Part shown: piece after piece, positions 45,240 to 53,855 of the stretch
Numbering within the stretch: position 1 is the first letter of the stretch
Layout of the letters: every line of letters starts with the position of its first letter
Assembly: GCF_011801125.1 (NCBI RefSeq)
Contig: NZ_CP046171.1
Span: 3,968,001 to 4,032,000, forward strand
Source: Nocardia brasiliensis
Lineage (GTDB): Bacteria; Actinomycetota; Actinomycetes; Mycobacteriales; Mycobacteriaceae
Direction of reading: 5' to 3'
Length of the DNA: 64,000 nt
Translations under genes and position numbers: made by a program
Notes under the pieces: generated by a model
What the model was told of the DNA's origin: nothing
The model's database searches: none
Seen by the model: only the letters and a program-made list of their open reading frames with translations

Positions 45240-46184
45240 CTACGAAGGCATTGTGACCTCGCGTGGCGCTTTGTCGAAGCGCAGGCCGCGCCATGAGGGA
45301 TGTCGTAGTCGTCCGTCGCCGGTCCATTCGGTGAAGCTCACCTCGCCGACGAGTTGGGGTTCGACCCATACAGCATCCGGGACGGGGGCTTCGACTACGG
45401 GGGTGTCGCGTTGCAGCAGTTGGAGTTTCGCGCGCAGGTCGGCCAGGATGGCTTGGGTGAATCCGGTTCCGACGTTGCCGATGTAGACCAGTTCGCCGCG
45501 GTCGTTGTTGACGGCCATCAGCAGCGAGCCGATCTGGCCCGTGCGTCGGCCTGCGCCCGGCTTCCAGCCGACGACAATGACCTCTTGCTCGCGAATGTTC
45601 TTGGCTTTGAGCCACAGTGGGCTGCGGCGCCCGGGTTGGTAGGGGCTGTCGAGGCGTTTACAGACGATGCCCTCGAGGCCGAGGCGGCGCGATTCGTCGA
45701 GGACGGCGCCACCCGGACCGGACAGGCGGGGCGGAGTTTGCCAGTGCCGACCGTGGAGGTCGAGTTGTTCCAGTAGTTCGCGTCGCTGCTGATACGGCAG
45801 ATCGATCAGGGAGCGATCGCCGATGTGGAGCAGGTCGAAAATCATGTAGGTGATCGGAGTGGTGTTTGCCAGGGCACTGACAATGGCGGGGTTGCGTTGA
45901 TGCATTCGCGGCTGGAGGGCCTCGAACGAGGAGCGTCCGTCGTCGGTCAACGCGACGATTTCACCGTCGATGACGAAGGGCAGATCCGAAGGCGCCAAGG
46001 CGGCGAGTTCAGGCCAGGCCGCGGTGATGTCATTGTCGTTGCGCGAGCGAATGCGCAGCTCTTCGGCAATGTAGCTGATGGCGCGGATGCCGTCGAACTT
46101 CACCTCATAGTTCCAGCGCGCGTCGTCGTGGGGCACGAGGCCGGCCGTAGCCAGCATCGGCGCATAATGCGGTAGCCCCGCCAC
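45240..46184 (-). CDS. ATP-dependent DNA ligase (LigC/LigD-type)
   Basis: A 314-aa DNA ligase. Motif I with the adenylated lysine is EVKFDGIRA (Lys29). It also has motif III-like YMIFDLLHIG, motif IV EGIVCKRL and motif V GRRSPLWLKAKN, then a C-terminal OB domain. Length fits a stand-alone actinobacterial LigC/LigD ligase part, used in end-joining or repair. No Ku, polymerase or nuclease neighbour is present, so a NHEJ role is inference. GTG 46184 has GAGGCGG upstream. Confidence 0.92.
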   Translation of the reverse strand: MAGLPHYAPMLATAGLVPHDDARWNYEVKFDGIRAISYIAEELRIRSRNDNDITAAWPELAALAPSDLPFVIDGEIVALTDDGRSSFEALQPRMHQRNPAIVSALANTTPITYMIFDLLHIGDRSLIDLPYQQRRELLEQLDLHGRHWQTPPRLSGPGGAVLDESRRLGLEGIVCKRLDSPYQPGRRSPLWLKAKNIREQEVIVVGWKPGAGRRTGQIGSLLMAVNNDRGELVYIGNVGTGFTQAILADLRAKLQLLQRDTPVVEAPVPDAVWVEPQLVGEVSFTEWTGDGRLRHPSWRGLRFDKAPREVTMPS

Positions 46185-46361
46185 TACCGCCTCGTCGCCA
46201 TCGCCGGTCCTCTCACGAACAGTAACGTTGCTAGACTATTGCTAGAATGATACCGACCGGTCCAACCGACGGTTGTTGTCTGCGCACCGAATTTCGCGAG
46301 TTCGAGTGAAGCCGCTATTGAACCCCGGCGTGACGGGCCCGGACTTGACGCAGGAGGTCAG

Positions 46362-46646
46362 ATGACGCCACGAAAGCCGGACATCCTCGCCGACCCGCCT
46401 GTCGAACTCACTCGTGAGCAGAAGCAACGCGGGCTGACCAGCGCCCGTAGGGCAGCACGCGAAGCGCAGCAATCCCTCACATTGACGAAGAAGAAGCAAT
46501 ATCGGCGTTATCGCGCGATCGTTGGCGACGCCTATCTCGACTGGCCGCGCTGGAAAGCCGCCTACCTTCGCGAATACAACCGACGGATCAGACTCGAACC
46601 CGCGTCGATGAGTCATTACCTGGGCAGCAGCATGGGAAGCCCTTGA
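46362..46646 (+). CDS. Hypothetical protein
   Basis: A 94-aa basic protein, divergent from the ligase. It starts at ATG 46362 with AGGAGGT nearby. The middle, QKQRGLTSARRAAREAQQSL and TKKKQYRRYRAIVGDAYLDW, is strongly positively charged and helical, which may indicate nucleic-acid binding. No family match is apparent. Confidence 0.65.
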   Translation: MTPRKPDILADPPVELTREQKQRGLTSARRAAREAQQSLTLTKKKQYRRYRAIVGDAYLDWPRWKAAYLREYNRRIRLEPASMSHYLGSSMGSP

Positions 46647-46769
46647 TCGCGAATCAGGACACCGGCCCATCGACACGGCAAAGGCTCGAGCTACAGCACT
46701 CAGGACGATCCCGACGATCAGCGTTTTCGCCGGGCCCGGACATCGCTGGTATCAATGCCGATCGTGGGG

Positions 46770-46985
46770 TCAGTACCGGAGTTCGCCGGTGTAGTCGCTG
46801 GGGTGAACGACGATGTAGTGGGAGTCCCCGATGGACCGGTCTCGGTACGCGATGACCTTGTCCTGCAACCGATTTCATTGCGTGAGCTGCTTCTCGATCA
46901 GCTCGGGAGCCTGGGTCCATCGACTCGGGCGGGCGAATCTGAACACGTTCACCACCATGTAGCCGATCTCGTTGCCGTCGATCAC
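46770..46985 (-). pseudogene. Small gene interrupted by an in-frame TGA
   Basis: On the minus strand from GTG 46985 the frame reads MIDGNEIGYMVVNVFRFARP and on to KQLTQ, then TGA at 46877-46875, and continues in the same frame NRLQDKVIAYRDRSIGDSHY, then IVVHPSDYTGELRY to TGA at 46772-46770. Both halves look like one protein. Restoring CGA (Arg) would give an intact 71-residue protein. It is either a nonsense-mutated gene, a sequence error or recoding. No upstream longer frame exists (TAA at 47000). Confidence 0.6.
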
Positions 46986-47079
46986 GCCGATATCCGCTTA
47001 CGCCACCATGCACCCATTCGACCGTCCGTCGGGTGTCGGCCTCGTGGACTCTGCGGGAGGCAAGCCACATACTGCTCGG

Positions 47080-47829
47080 GTGAGCGATCTTGTGGTGCGG
47101 ACCGAGGGAGCTGGGCCGCCGGTGGCGCTGGTGCACGGCGGCGCGGGCCCGAAATCGACTTGGGCAGGGCTGGATTCACTCGCCGACCGCTGGACGGTGC
47201 TGCAGGTGTACCGGCGCGGCTACGACCCGAGCCCGCCCCCGCCCAACGGTCACCAAGACTTCCTGGTCGACGCCGCCGACCTCACCGCGCTCTTCCGCAC
47301 CCACCGCCCACACGTGGTCGCTCACTCCTACGGGACGCTGGGCGCGGTACTGGCCGCGGCGGCCGACCCGCGTACCGTCCGTTCCCTGACCCTCATCGAA
47401 CCACCGCTGTATGTCGTCGCCCCCGACGATCCCGAGGTGGTTCATCTCGAACGCCTCGGCGACGCGGTCCTCACCCACGGCCTCGACGCCGACCCGGAGG
47501 TGCTGCGCGAATTTCTCGCACTCTCGGGCGCACCCGGCGTCGACGCGGCCCAACTCCCGGACCCGGTGGTCGCCTCCGTCCGTCGCGCATTGGGCGCCCG
47601 CCTGCCCGGCGAAGCCCATCCCGACTGGTCCGCGTTGCGCGCCGCCGAAATACCCACCCTGGTAGCTTCCGGCGGGCACACCCCCGCGCTCGAGCGAATC
47701 TGCGACGCACTCGCCGAGGTAACACACGCTCAGCGCCTCATCGCCCCCGGCGCAGGCCACTTCGTCGCCGCCGCCCCCGGTTTCGCCGACCAACTCGCCC
47801 ACTTCCTCGCCGCACACGACGCCCGATAG
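47080..47829 (+). CDS. Alpha/beta hydrolase
   Basis: A 249-aa hydrolase: PPVALVHGGAGPKSTWAGL oxyanion region, YDPSPPPP, HVVAHSYGTLGAVLAAA with the nucleophile Ser, and a C-terminal GAGHFVAAAPGF with the His. GTG 47080 fits the family start, with CGGGAGG a little upstream; the longer frame is unsupported. Substrate unknown. Stem-loop copy F starts 36 bp downstream. Confidence 0.9.
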   Translation: MSDLVVRTEGAGPPVALVHGGAGPKSTWAGLDSLADRWTVLQVYRRGYDPSPPPPNGHQDFLVDAADLTALFRTHRPHVVAHSYGTLGAVLAAAADPRTVRSLTLIEPPLYVVAPDDPEVVHLERLGDAVLTHGLDADPEVLREFLALSGAPGVDAAQLPDPVVASVRRALGARLPGEAHPDWSALRAAEIPTLVASGGHTPALERICDALAEVTHAQRLIAPGAGHFVAAAPGFADQLAHFLAAHDAR

Positions 47830-47865
47830 GAGCCCGACCCGCGACGCGAGCCCCAGCACCGAGCC

Positions 47866-47943
47866 GGTCACCCGATCAGGAGGAAACTACGGCGGCATCC
47901 GCCGAGAAGCCCCCGCCACCAGTTCCCCCTGATCAACCGCCCA
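47866..47943. repeat. Stem-loop repeat family, copy F (inverted orientation)
   Basis: The arms are degenerate: left 47866-47895 (GGTCACCCGATCAGGAGGAA start), right about 47912-47942 (CCACCAGTTCCCCCTGATCA inside). The loop CATCCGCCGAGAAGCC is the reverse complement of the usual CAGCCTCTCGGCCGATG form, so this copy points the other way. It sits next to a GC-rich minisatellite. Confidence 0.75.
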
Positions 47944-48168
47944 GCGCGTCGAGCGCGCGTGTCGCGCCACACGAGCGAGTAGACGCCCGCCGCGTGCCGC
48001 AGAGCGCGCGGCACGAACGCGCGGCGGGCGCGCCGCGTACCGCGAAGAGGGCGGAGCGCAAGAGGGCACGGCGCTGTGCGGCGCACCGAGCGTCTGATGC
48101 AGAGCGCACGCCCAATAAGGCCCGGAGCCTATGGCACAGGGGCGGGCACGCGCCTCGACAATGGCCCC

Positions 48169-48327
48169 CTGGCGCGAGGCGCGCATGCCCCCGGGGCAGG
48201 GCGCGCATGCCCCCTGGCGCGAGGCGCGCATGCCCCCTGGCGCGAGGCGCGCATGCCCCGGGGCAGGGCGCGCATGGCCCATGGGGCGAGGCGCGCATCA
48301 CCCACGGGGCAAGGCACAGAATGCATG
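48169..48327. repeat. GC-rich minisatellite, about seven units of 21-23 bp
   Basis: Units alternate CTGGCGCGAGGCGCGCATGC and GGGGCAGGGCGCGCATGC types, seven in 159 bp. Frames crossing it encode only low-complexity Arg/Pro/Ala stretches, so it is read as non-coding. The 47944-48168 stretch is GC-rich and poor in protein-like frames too. Confidence 0.75.
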
Positions 48328-48653
48328 ACGATGTGCAGAGCACGGGTATACCGCGAGACGAAACGTGCGTGGCACCACCGCAACGGAGAACGCGCGCCGC
48401 ATACGGCGCACGACGCCGCCCCGAAGCACCGCCCCGAAGCACCGCCCACGGTATCGACACCAGGCTTCGCCGACAGCGACCCCACATCCCCGCAGCCCAA
48501 TCCCCTGCGCCCCAACCCCTCCCACGTCACCCGCAAGGGCGGGAACCGGCACCAACCGGCAAAGACTGAAGCAGAAAGAACGGGATCATCGGCCCACCAA
48601 GGGCCGGAAGCGAAAGGGATTCTTCCCTTTCCGGTATCTATTTTATATCGCAC

Positions 48654-48678
48654 CCCCGGTCTTGCGGCAAGGCCGGGG
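48654..48678 (+). promoter_or_regulatory. Palindrome resembling the rifamycin-associated element (RAE)
   Basis: CCCCGGTCTTG (48654-48664) and CAAGGCCGGGG (48668-48678) are complements with one mismatch around CGG. The core CTTGCGGCAAGGCC matches the published RAE consensus (from memory: GGGGCTTGCGGCAAGGCCC) found upstream of rifamycin-inducible genes. It lies 142 bp before the HelD/HelR-type gene. An AT-rich TATTTTATAT at about 48637-48648 could be the promoter -10. Confidence 0.75.
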
Positions 48679-48820
48679 TAAGGGTGCACAATCGTCGGCC
48701 TGAGCTGGAATCCCATTCGAATCGGGGGTGTCGAATTGTGTCGTGATCCGCGGCCTGGGCATGCCGCCGGTGGCGGAGTGAGCCAGGTTATGTTTTCGAT
48801 CCGGAAAAAGTTAGGGGCAC

Positions 48821-51034
48821 ATGTCAACCGAGGGCTATGACGCGGAACTGGCGGCCGAGCGCGGCTATATCGCCGATCTCTACGCACGTCTCGACGCTGA
48901 GCGCGCACGGGTCAAGGGCCAGTACGGTGCGGCGTTGCGGGGCCGGGAGGTGAGCGCGATGGAACGCGAGGATCAGGTGCGTGCGCTGGCCAAATCGGTG
49001 CAACGCTATGACGTGGCCGACAACGGATTGTGTTTCGGCCGGCTCGACACCGTCGCAGGCGAACGGTCCTATATCGGCCGGATCGGGTTGTTCGACGAGA
49101 CGAACGAGTTCGAACCGCTGCTGCTGGATTGGCGGGCGCCCGCGGCGCGCGCGTTCTATGTGGCGACGGCGGCGAATCCGGAGAACATGCGCAGGCGCCG
49201 ACAGTTCCATACGCGCGGGCGGCAGGTCGTCGATTTCACCGACGAGGTGCTGGGGCGTCCGGAGGGCGCCGAGCGGGGTGACGCGGCCTTGCTGGCGGCG
49301 GTGAACGCGCCGCGCGGGCCGGGCATGCGTGACATCGTGGCGACGATCCAGGCCGAACAGGACGAGATCATCCGGCACGAGCATCAGGGCGTGCTGGTGA
49401 TCGAGGGTGGTCCGGGCACCGGTAAGACCGTGGTGGCGTTGCATCGGGTCGCCTACCTGCTCTACACGCAGCGTGAGCGGATGGAACGGCAGGGCGTGCT
49501 CGTGGTCGGGCCCAATCCGGCGTTCCTCGACCACATCGCGCACGTGCTGCCGTCACTGGGCGAGACCAATGTGGTGTTCACGACCACCGGCGATCTCGTG
49601 CCGGGACTGCGCGTGACGGCCGAGGACGGTCCGGAGGCCGCGCGGCTCAAGGGCGCGTTGCCGATCTTGGACGTGCTCGCCGCCGCGGTGGCCGACTGCC
49701 AGCGCATCCCCGCGGCACCGGTGCCGATCGAACTGGCCGACGTGACGGTCCGCATCGACGCCGAGATCGCGCAGTGGGCCAGGGAAGAGGCGCGCGCGAG
49801 CGGGCTCCCGCACAACGAGGCGCGCAAGGTGTTCTACGACGTCCTCACGTGGGCACTCACCGAACGCGCCATCGCCCGCATCGGCAAGGGCTGGCTGACT
49901 CGCGCCGACAAGCAGGCCTGGGAGGACCTGCGCGAGGACCTGCTCACGGAACTGGCCACGCACGCGGCGTTCACCGCGGCACTGGATGCGTGCTGGCCGA
50001 TCATGACACCGGAAAAGCTGCTGGCTCAGTTGTATTCGTCACGAGATCGGCTGCGTGCGGTGGGCGCCGACGCGGCATTGTGGCGCGCGGACGGGTCGGC
50101 GTGGACGGTCTCGGACGTGCCGTTGCTCGACGAGCTGCACGATCTGCTCGGTCCCGACAAGCCCGCCGACGACAGCGCCGAGCGGGAACGCCGGGAGGAA
50201 GCCGAGTACGCCGCGGGCGTCCTGGATGTCATGGTCAGCCGCGAGGACATGATGGACGACGAGGATCACCTGTTCGCCCAAGACCTGCTCTACGCCGAGG
50301 ATCTGGCCGACCGGTTCCTCGAACGCGACACCCGTGATCTCGCCGAACGCGCTGCGGCGGACCGCGATTGGACCTACCGGCATGTGGTGGTCGACGAGGC
50401 CCAGGAGTTGTCGGCGATGGATTGGCGGGTGCTGATGCGTCGCTGCCCCGGCAAATCGTTCACGGTGGTCGGCGATCTCGCGCAACGTCGCTCGGCGGCG
50501 GGCGCGAGTTCGTGGGCGGCGATGCTGGAACCGTATGTGCCGGGTCGCTGGGTCTACCGGTCGCTGACGGTGAACTACCGCACCCCGGCGGAGATCATGG
50601 CGGTCGCGGCCGCGCTGCTCGCCGAGTTCGCACCCGCGGTGAAGGCTCCGGAATCGGTGCGCGCCTGCGGGGTGCGGCCGTGGTCAAGGCTCGTCACCGA
50701 GGACGAATTGCCTTCGGCCATCGAAGCGTTCGTGCGCGACGAGGCAGACCGGGCGGGAACCAGCGTGGTGATCGGGCCGCCGGACGTGCCGGGCACGGTG
50801 ACCGCCGCGGCGACCAAAGGCCTCGAATACGATGCCGTGCTGGTCGTTTCACCGGAGCGGATCCTCGCCGACGGACCGCGCGGTGCCGCCGAGCTCTACG
50901 TCGCACTCACCCGCGCCACCCAGCGCCTGGGCGTCCTGCACGAGGGGCCACTACCCCGGTCCCTGTCCGGGCTGGCTGAACTCGACATGGACACGGCCAG
51001 CCCTACACCCACACAAAAAGTGTTGTCGCCCTGA
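48821..51034 (+). CDS. helR: HelD/HelR-type RNA polymerase remodelling ATPase
   Basis: A 737-aa UvrD-like ATPase. An N-terminal coiled coil (AELAAERGYIADLYARLDAE) enters the RNA polymerase channel in this family, followed by Walker A GGPGTGKTVVALHR (Gly196 on), YLLYTQR and Walker B VVVDEAQELS (Asp525-Glu526). HelD-type proteins remove RNA polymerase from DNA; the actinobacterial HelR branch also displaces rifamycins. Length and the RAE-like palindrome upstream favour HelR, but without alignment HelD cannot be excluded. ATG 48821 has GTTAGGGG at short spacing. A strong terminator follows. Confidence 0.85.
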   Translation: MSTEGYDAELAAERGYIADLYARLDAERARVKGQYGAALRGREVSAMEREDQVRALAKSVQRYDVADNGLCFGRLDTVAGERSYIGRIGLFDETNEFEPLLLDWRAPAARAFYVATAANPENMRRRRQFHTRGRQVVDFTDEVLGRPEGAERGDAALLAAVNAPRGPGMRDIVATIQAEQDEIIRHEHQGVLVIEGGPGTGKTVVALHRVAYLLYTQRERMERQGVLVVGPNPAFLDHIAHVLPSLGETNVVFTTTGDLVPGLRVTAEDGPEAARLKGALPILDVLAAAVADCQRIPAAPVPIELADVTVRIDAEIAQWAREEARASGLPHNEARKVFYDVLTWALTERAIARIGKGWLTRADKQAWEDLREDLLTELATHAAFTAALDACWPIMTPEKLLAQLYSSRDRLRAVGADAALWRADGSAWTVSDVPLLDELHDLLGPDKPADDSAERERREEAEYAAGVLDVMVSREDMMDDEDHLFAQDLLYAEDLADRFLERDTRDLAERAAADRDWTYRHVVVDEAQELSAMDWRVLMRRCPGKSFTVVGDLAQRRSAAGASSWAAMLEPYVPGRWVYRSLTVNYRTPAEIMAVAAALLAEFAPAVKAPESVRACGVRPWSRLVTEDELPSAIEAFVRDEADRAGTSVVIGPPDVPGTVTAAATKGLEYDAVLVVSPERILADGPRGAAELYVALTRATQRLGVLHEGPLPRSLSGLAELDMDTASPTPTQKVLSP

Positions 51035-51050
51035 TCTTTACGTGCCCCAC

Positions 51051-51086
51051 CCGATGCCCGCCCCCATCATGGGCGGCGGGCATCGG
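51051..51086. terminator. Hairpin terminator between HelR-type and HxlR genes
   Basis: CCGATGCCCGCC (51051-51062) and GGCGGGCATCGG (51075-51086) form a perfect 12-bp stem with a 12-nt loop. It lies 17 bp after the helR stop and 18 bp before the end of the convergent HxlR gene, so it can serve both. Confidence 0.8.
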
Positions 51087-51104
51087 CCACACCCCCGCCG
51101 CCGG

Positions 51105-51692
51105 TCACCGTGTCTGGACGACCTCGGTCAGCGGGAGGGCGCCCGTGGCGACGGCAATGGCGGTGTCGAGGTCGAGGTGGAGCTCACGGCCGGGAATGGG
51201 CGCGGGACCGTCGCGATGGGTGACGTTGCCCGCGTCGTCGACGGTGACATGGAAGATGGTCTCGCCGATCTGAATGGTGACGGTCTCGCCCGAGAAGTGT
51301 TGCGCGACAGCCCGTCCCAGCGGTAGCGCGAACCAGTGGGCGCGCACGGCGTCGGTGGCGCGGCGTTCGCCGAGCAGCGGTGTGCCCCAGACCGACAGCG
51401 CGTCGAGCACCGGGCGCAGGGCGGCTCCGGCGGCGGTGAGCTCGTAGCGCGCGGTGCTCGCGCGCGGGCCGACCCGCTGGCGGGTGAGGATGCCGTCGCG
51501 CTCGAGGTCCTTGAGCCGGGCCGCGAGGATGTCGGTGCTGATGCCGGGCAGGTCGGCGAACAGGTCGCTGTATCGGCGTGGGCCCGAGGACAATTCGCGC
51601 ACCACCAGCAGGCTCCAGCGGTCCCCGACGACATCGAGGGCACGGCCGACGCCGCAGTAGTGATCGTAGCTTCGGTGTGGCACGCCACCCAC
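51105..51692 (-). CDS. HxlR family regulator with SCP2-like C-terminal domain
   Basis: A 195-aa regulator: CGVGRALDVVGDRWSLLVVR and PRRYSDLFADLPGISTDILA are the HxlR winged helix, followed by a C-terminal HWFALPLGRAVAQHF/IQIGETIFHVTVDD segment resembling SCP2. This fused type is common in actinobacteria. GTG 51692 is the longest start; GTG 51683 is an alternative. It is divergent from the aminotransferase with a 38-bp palindrome between them. Confidence 0.9.
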   Translation of the reverse strand: MGGVPHRSYDHYCGVGRALDVVGDRWSLLVVRELSSGPRRYSDLFADLPGISTDILAARLKDLERDGILTRQRVGPRASTARYELTAAGAALRPVLDALSVWGTPLLGERRATDAVRAHWFALPLGRAVAQHFSGETVTIQIGETIFHVTVDDAGNVTHRDGPAPIPGRELHLDLDTAIAVATGALPLTEVVQTR

Positions 51693-51703
51693 TGTAGCTT
51701 GCT

Positions 51704-51741
51704 ACTTGGAAAATCCAAGTGCAGACTTGGATTTTCCAAGT
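51704..51741. promoter_or_regulatory. 38-bp double palindrome, operator for HxlR
   Basis: ACTTGGAAAATCCAAGT (51704-51720), GCAG, ACTTGGATTTTCCAAGT (51725-51741) is a perfect inverted repeat. Each arm is itself a nested palindrome (ACTTGG/CCAAGT), so two HxlR dimers could bind side by side. It lies in the divergent HxlR/aminotransferase gap. Confidence 0.88.
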
Positions 51742-51776
51742 AGAGTGGGGCGCAGTCGCCGCGAGAAGGGAAGTTC

Positions 51777-52991
51777 ATGCAGGTCAAGCAGTCCAGCAAG
51801 CTGTCAGGGGTGTCCTACGAGATCCGCGGACCCGTGGCCGAGCAGGCGGCACGACTCGAGGCCGAGGGCCACCACGTGGTGAAGCTCAACACCGGCAACC
51901 CGCTGCTGTTCGGGTTCGAGGCGCCCCCGGAGATCCTGCAGGACATCGTGCGTACGCTGCCCGCCTCGAGCGGCTACTCCAGCTCGAAAGGACTGCTGCC
52001 CGCGCGCCGTGCGGTGGTGCAGTACTACCAGACCCTCGGTCTCACCGAGGTCGACGTCGAGGAGGTGTTCCTCGGCAACGGCGTCTCCGAACTGGTGATG
52101 ATGGCGATGACCGCGCTGATCGAGAACGGCGACGAAGTCCTCGTGCCCGCACCGGATTTCCCACTGTGGACCGCGGCGACGACGCTCAACGGCGGGCGCG
52201 CGGTGCACTACATCTGCGACGAGGCCGCCGACTGGTATCCCGACCTGGCCGATATCGAAGCCAAGATCACCGACCGCACCCGCGCCCTGGTGATCATCAA
52301 CCCCAACAACCCCACCGGGGCGGTCTATCCCCCGGAGGTACTGCGCGAGCTGCTCGAGATCGCCCGCCGACATCAGCTGGTCGTGTTCGCCGACGAGGTC
52401 TACGACAAGATCCGCTACGACGGCTCCACCCACACCGCGGCCGCCGCCCTGGCCCCCGACCTGCTGTGCCTGACCTTCTCCGGACTCTCGAAGTCCTACC
52501 GCTGCGCGGGATTTCGCTCCGGCTGGCTAGTGGTCTCCGGGCCAACCCAGCACGCGGCCAGCTACCTGGAGGGGCTGACCATGCTGGCCGGAATGCGCCT
52601 GTGCGCGAATGTTCCCGCCCAGCAAGCGATTCAAGCAGCACTCGGTGGCCATCAGAGCATCTTCGATCTCACCATGCCCACCGGGCGGCTGCGCGAGCAA
52701 CGCGACCGGGCCTGGGAGGCGCTCAACGCGATCCCCGGCATCAGCTGCGTCAAGCCACAGGGCGCGATCTACGCGTTCCCGCGCATCGACCTGCACATGT
52801 ACCGGATCAACGACGACGAACAGTTCGTGCTGGATCTGTTGCTGCAGGAGAAGATTCACATCGTGCAGGGCACCGGGTTCAACTGGCCGCACCCCGACCA
52901 CTTCCGCATCCTCACCCTCCCGCACGCCGACGACCTGGAGGCGATCATCGAACGCATCGGCCGGTTCCTGGCCGGCTATCGGCAGTACTGA
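51777..52991 (+). CDS. Pyridoxal-phosphate aminotransferase (AlaA/AspC-like)
   Basis: A 404-aa class I/II aminotransferase: LNTGNPLLFGFEAPPEI, YSSSKGLLPARRAVVQYY, IINPNNPTG, VFADEVYDKI and the PLP-lysine in FSGLSKSYRCAGFRSGW. The family transfers amino groups, here most like alanine/aspartate aminotransferases. ATG 51777 has GAAGGGA close upstream. The divergent HxlR gene and the 38-bp operator between them suggest HxlR control, which is unusual for a housekeeping aminotransferase. It overlaps the sirtuin gene by 47 bp, tail to tail. Confidence 0.94.
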   Translation: MQVKQSSKLSGVSYEIRGPVAEQAARLEAEGHHVVKLNTGNPLLFGFEAPPEILQDIVRTLPASSGYSSSKGLLPARRAVVQYYQTLGLTEVDVEEVFLGNGVSELVMMAMTALIENGDEVLVPAPDFPLWTAATTLNGGRAVHYICDEAADWYPDLADIEAKITDRTRALVIINPNNPTGAVYPPEVLRELLEIARRHQLVVFADEVYDKIRYDGSTHTAAAALAPDLLCLTFSGLSKSYRCAGFRSGWLVVSGPTQHAASYLEGLTMLAGMRLCANVPAQQAIQAALGGHQSIFDLTMPTGRLREQRDRAWEALNAIPGISCVKPQGAIYAFPRIDLHMYRINDDEQFVLDLLLQEKIHIVQGTGFNWPHPDHFRILTLPHADDLEAIIERIGRFLAGYRQY

Positions 52992-53832
52992 GCAGGGTTC
53001 GGGCGAGGGCGGGCAGCACCTCGGAGCATCCGGCGTCGACGATGCGGGTCGCCAGCTCGTCACCGCGGGTCGCGCCGCGGTTCACGATCACCACGGGCTT
53101 GCCGTGTTTGGCGGCGTGCCGCACGAAACGCAGCCCCGACATGACCGTGAGCGAGGAACCCGCGACCAACAGCGCGTCCGCTTCGTCGACGAGGGCGAAG
53201 GAGGCGGCGACCCGATCCTTGGGCACGTTCTCGCCGAAGTACACGATGTCGGGTTTCAACATGCCGCCGCAGCGCGCGCAGTCGAGCATCCGGAAGCCCG
53301 CGGTATCGGCGACCACCGCGTCCGCGTCCGGGGCCACCTCCACCCCGTCGGTGGCGACGCCCTCGGCGAAACCCGGATTCGCCGCCTCCAACTGCTCGGC
53401 CAGCGCCATGCGCGAGATCCGGGCCGCACAGCCCAGACAACACACCTGCGCGTAGGTGCCGTGCAGATCGATCACCCGGCGCTGCCCGGCCTTGGTGTGC
53501 AGCAGATCGACGTTCTGGGTGATCAACCCGCTCACCACACCCATCCGCTCCAGCCGGGCCAGCGCGGCGTGCCCGGCGTTCGGCCGCGAAGCGTCCATCC
53601 GGCGCCAGCCGACATGGTTACGCGCCCAATACCGCTGCCGGAAGACCGGATCACCGACGAACTGCTGATAGGTCATCGGGTTGCGGGGCGGCGAAGCCGG
53701 ACCGCGGTAGTCGGGGATGCCGCTGTCGGTGGAGACACCGGCACCGGTGAGCACCGCGACACGGCGCCCGGCCAGCACCTCGGCCAGCGCTTCGACGTCC
53801 GCGTCGAGCCGCGGCGTGGTGATCTCCGGCAT
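52945..53832 (-). CDS. NAD-dependent protein deacylase, sirtuin
   Basis: A 295-aa sirtuin: AVLTGAGVSTDSGIPDYRGP NAD-binding, LITQNVDLLHTKAG, IDLHGTYAQ with the catalytic His, and zinc cysteines in VCCLGCAARI and LDCARCGGML. It removes acyl groups from lysines using NAD. It lacks an obvious partner acyltransferase here, though a GNAT lies in the wider window. ATG 53832 has no clear ribosome site. The end overlaps the aminotransferase by 47 bp. Confidence 0.94.
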   Translation of the reverse strand: MPEITTPRLDADVEALAEVLAGRRVAVLTGAGVSTDSGIPDYRGPASPPRNPMTYQQFVGDPVFRQRYWARNHVGWRRMDASRPNAGHAALARLERMGVVSGLITQNVDLLHTKAGQRRVIDLHGTYAQVCCLGCAARISRMALAEQLEAANPGFAEGVATDGVEVAPDADAVVADTAGFRMLDCARCGGMLKPDIVYFGENVPKDRVAASFALVDEADALLVAGSSLTVMSGLRFVRHAAKHGKPVVIVNRGATRGDELATRIVDAGCSEVLPALARTLLSTADSRPGTGRCVR

Positions 53833-53855
53833 GCCGTCCAGGGTACGTCGGCTGC

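Noticed and set aside
48131..48328. 65-aa frame through the minisatellite
   Set aside because: Arg/Pro/Ala repeats caused by the GC-rich units; no ribosome site.
46755..48569. 604-aa plus-strand frame
   Set aside because: It crosses a real hydrolase gene in another frame and the GC-rich repeat region; no conserved segment.
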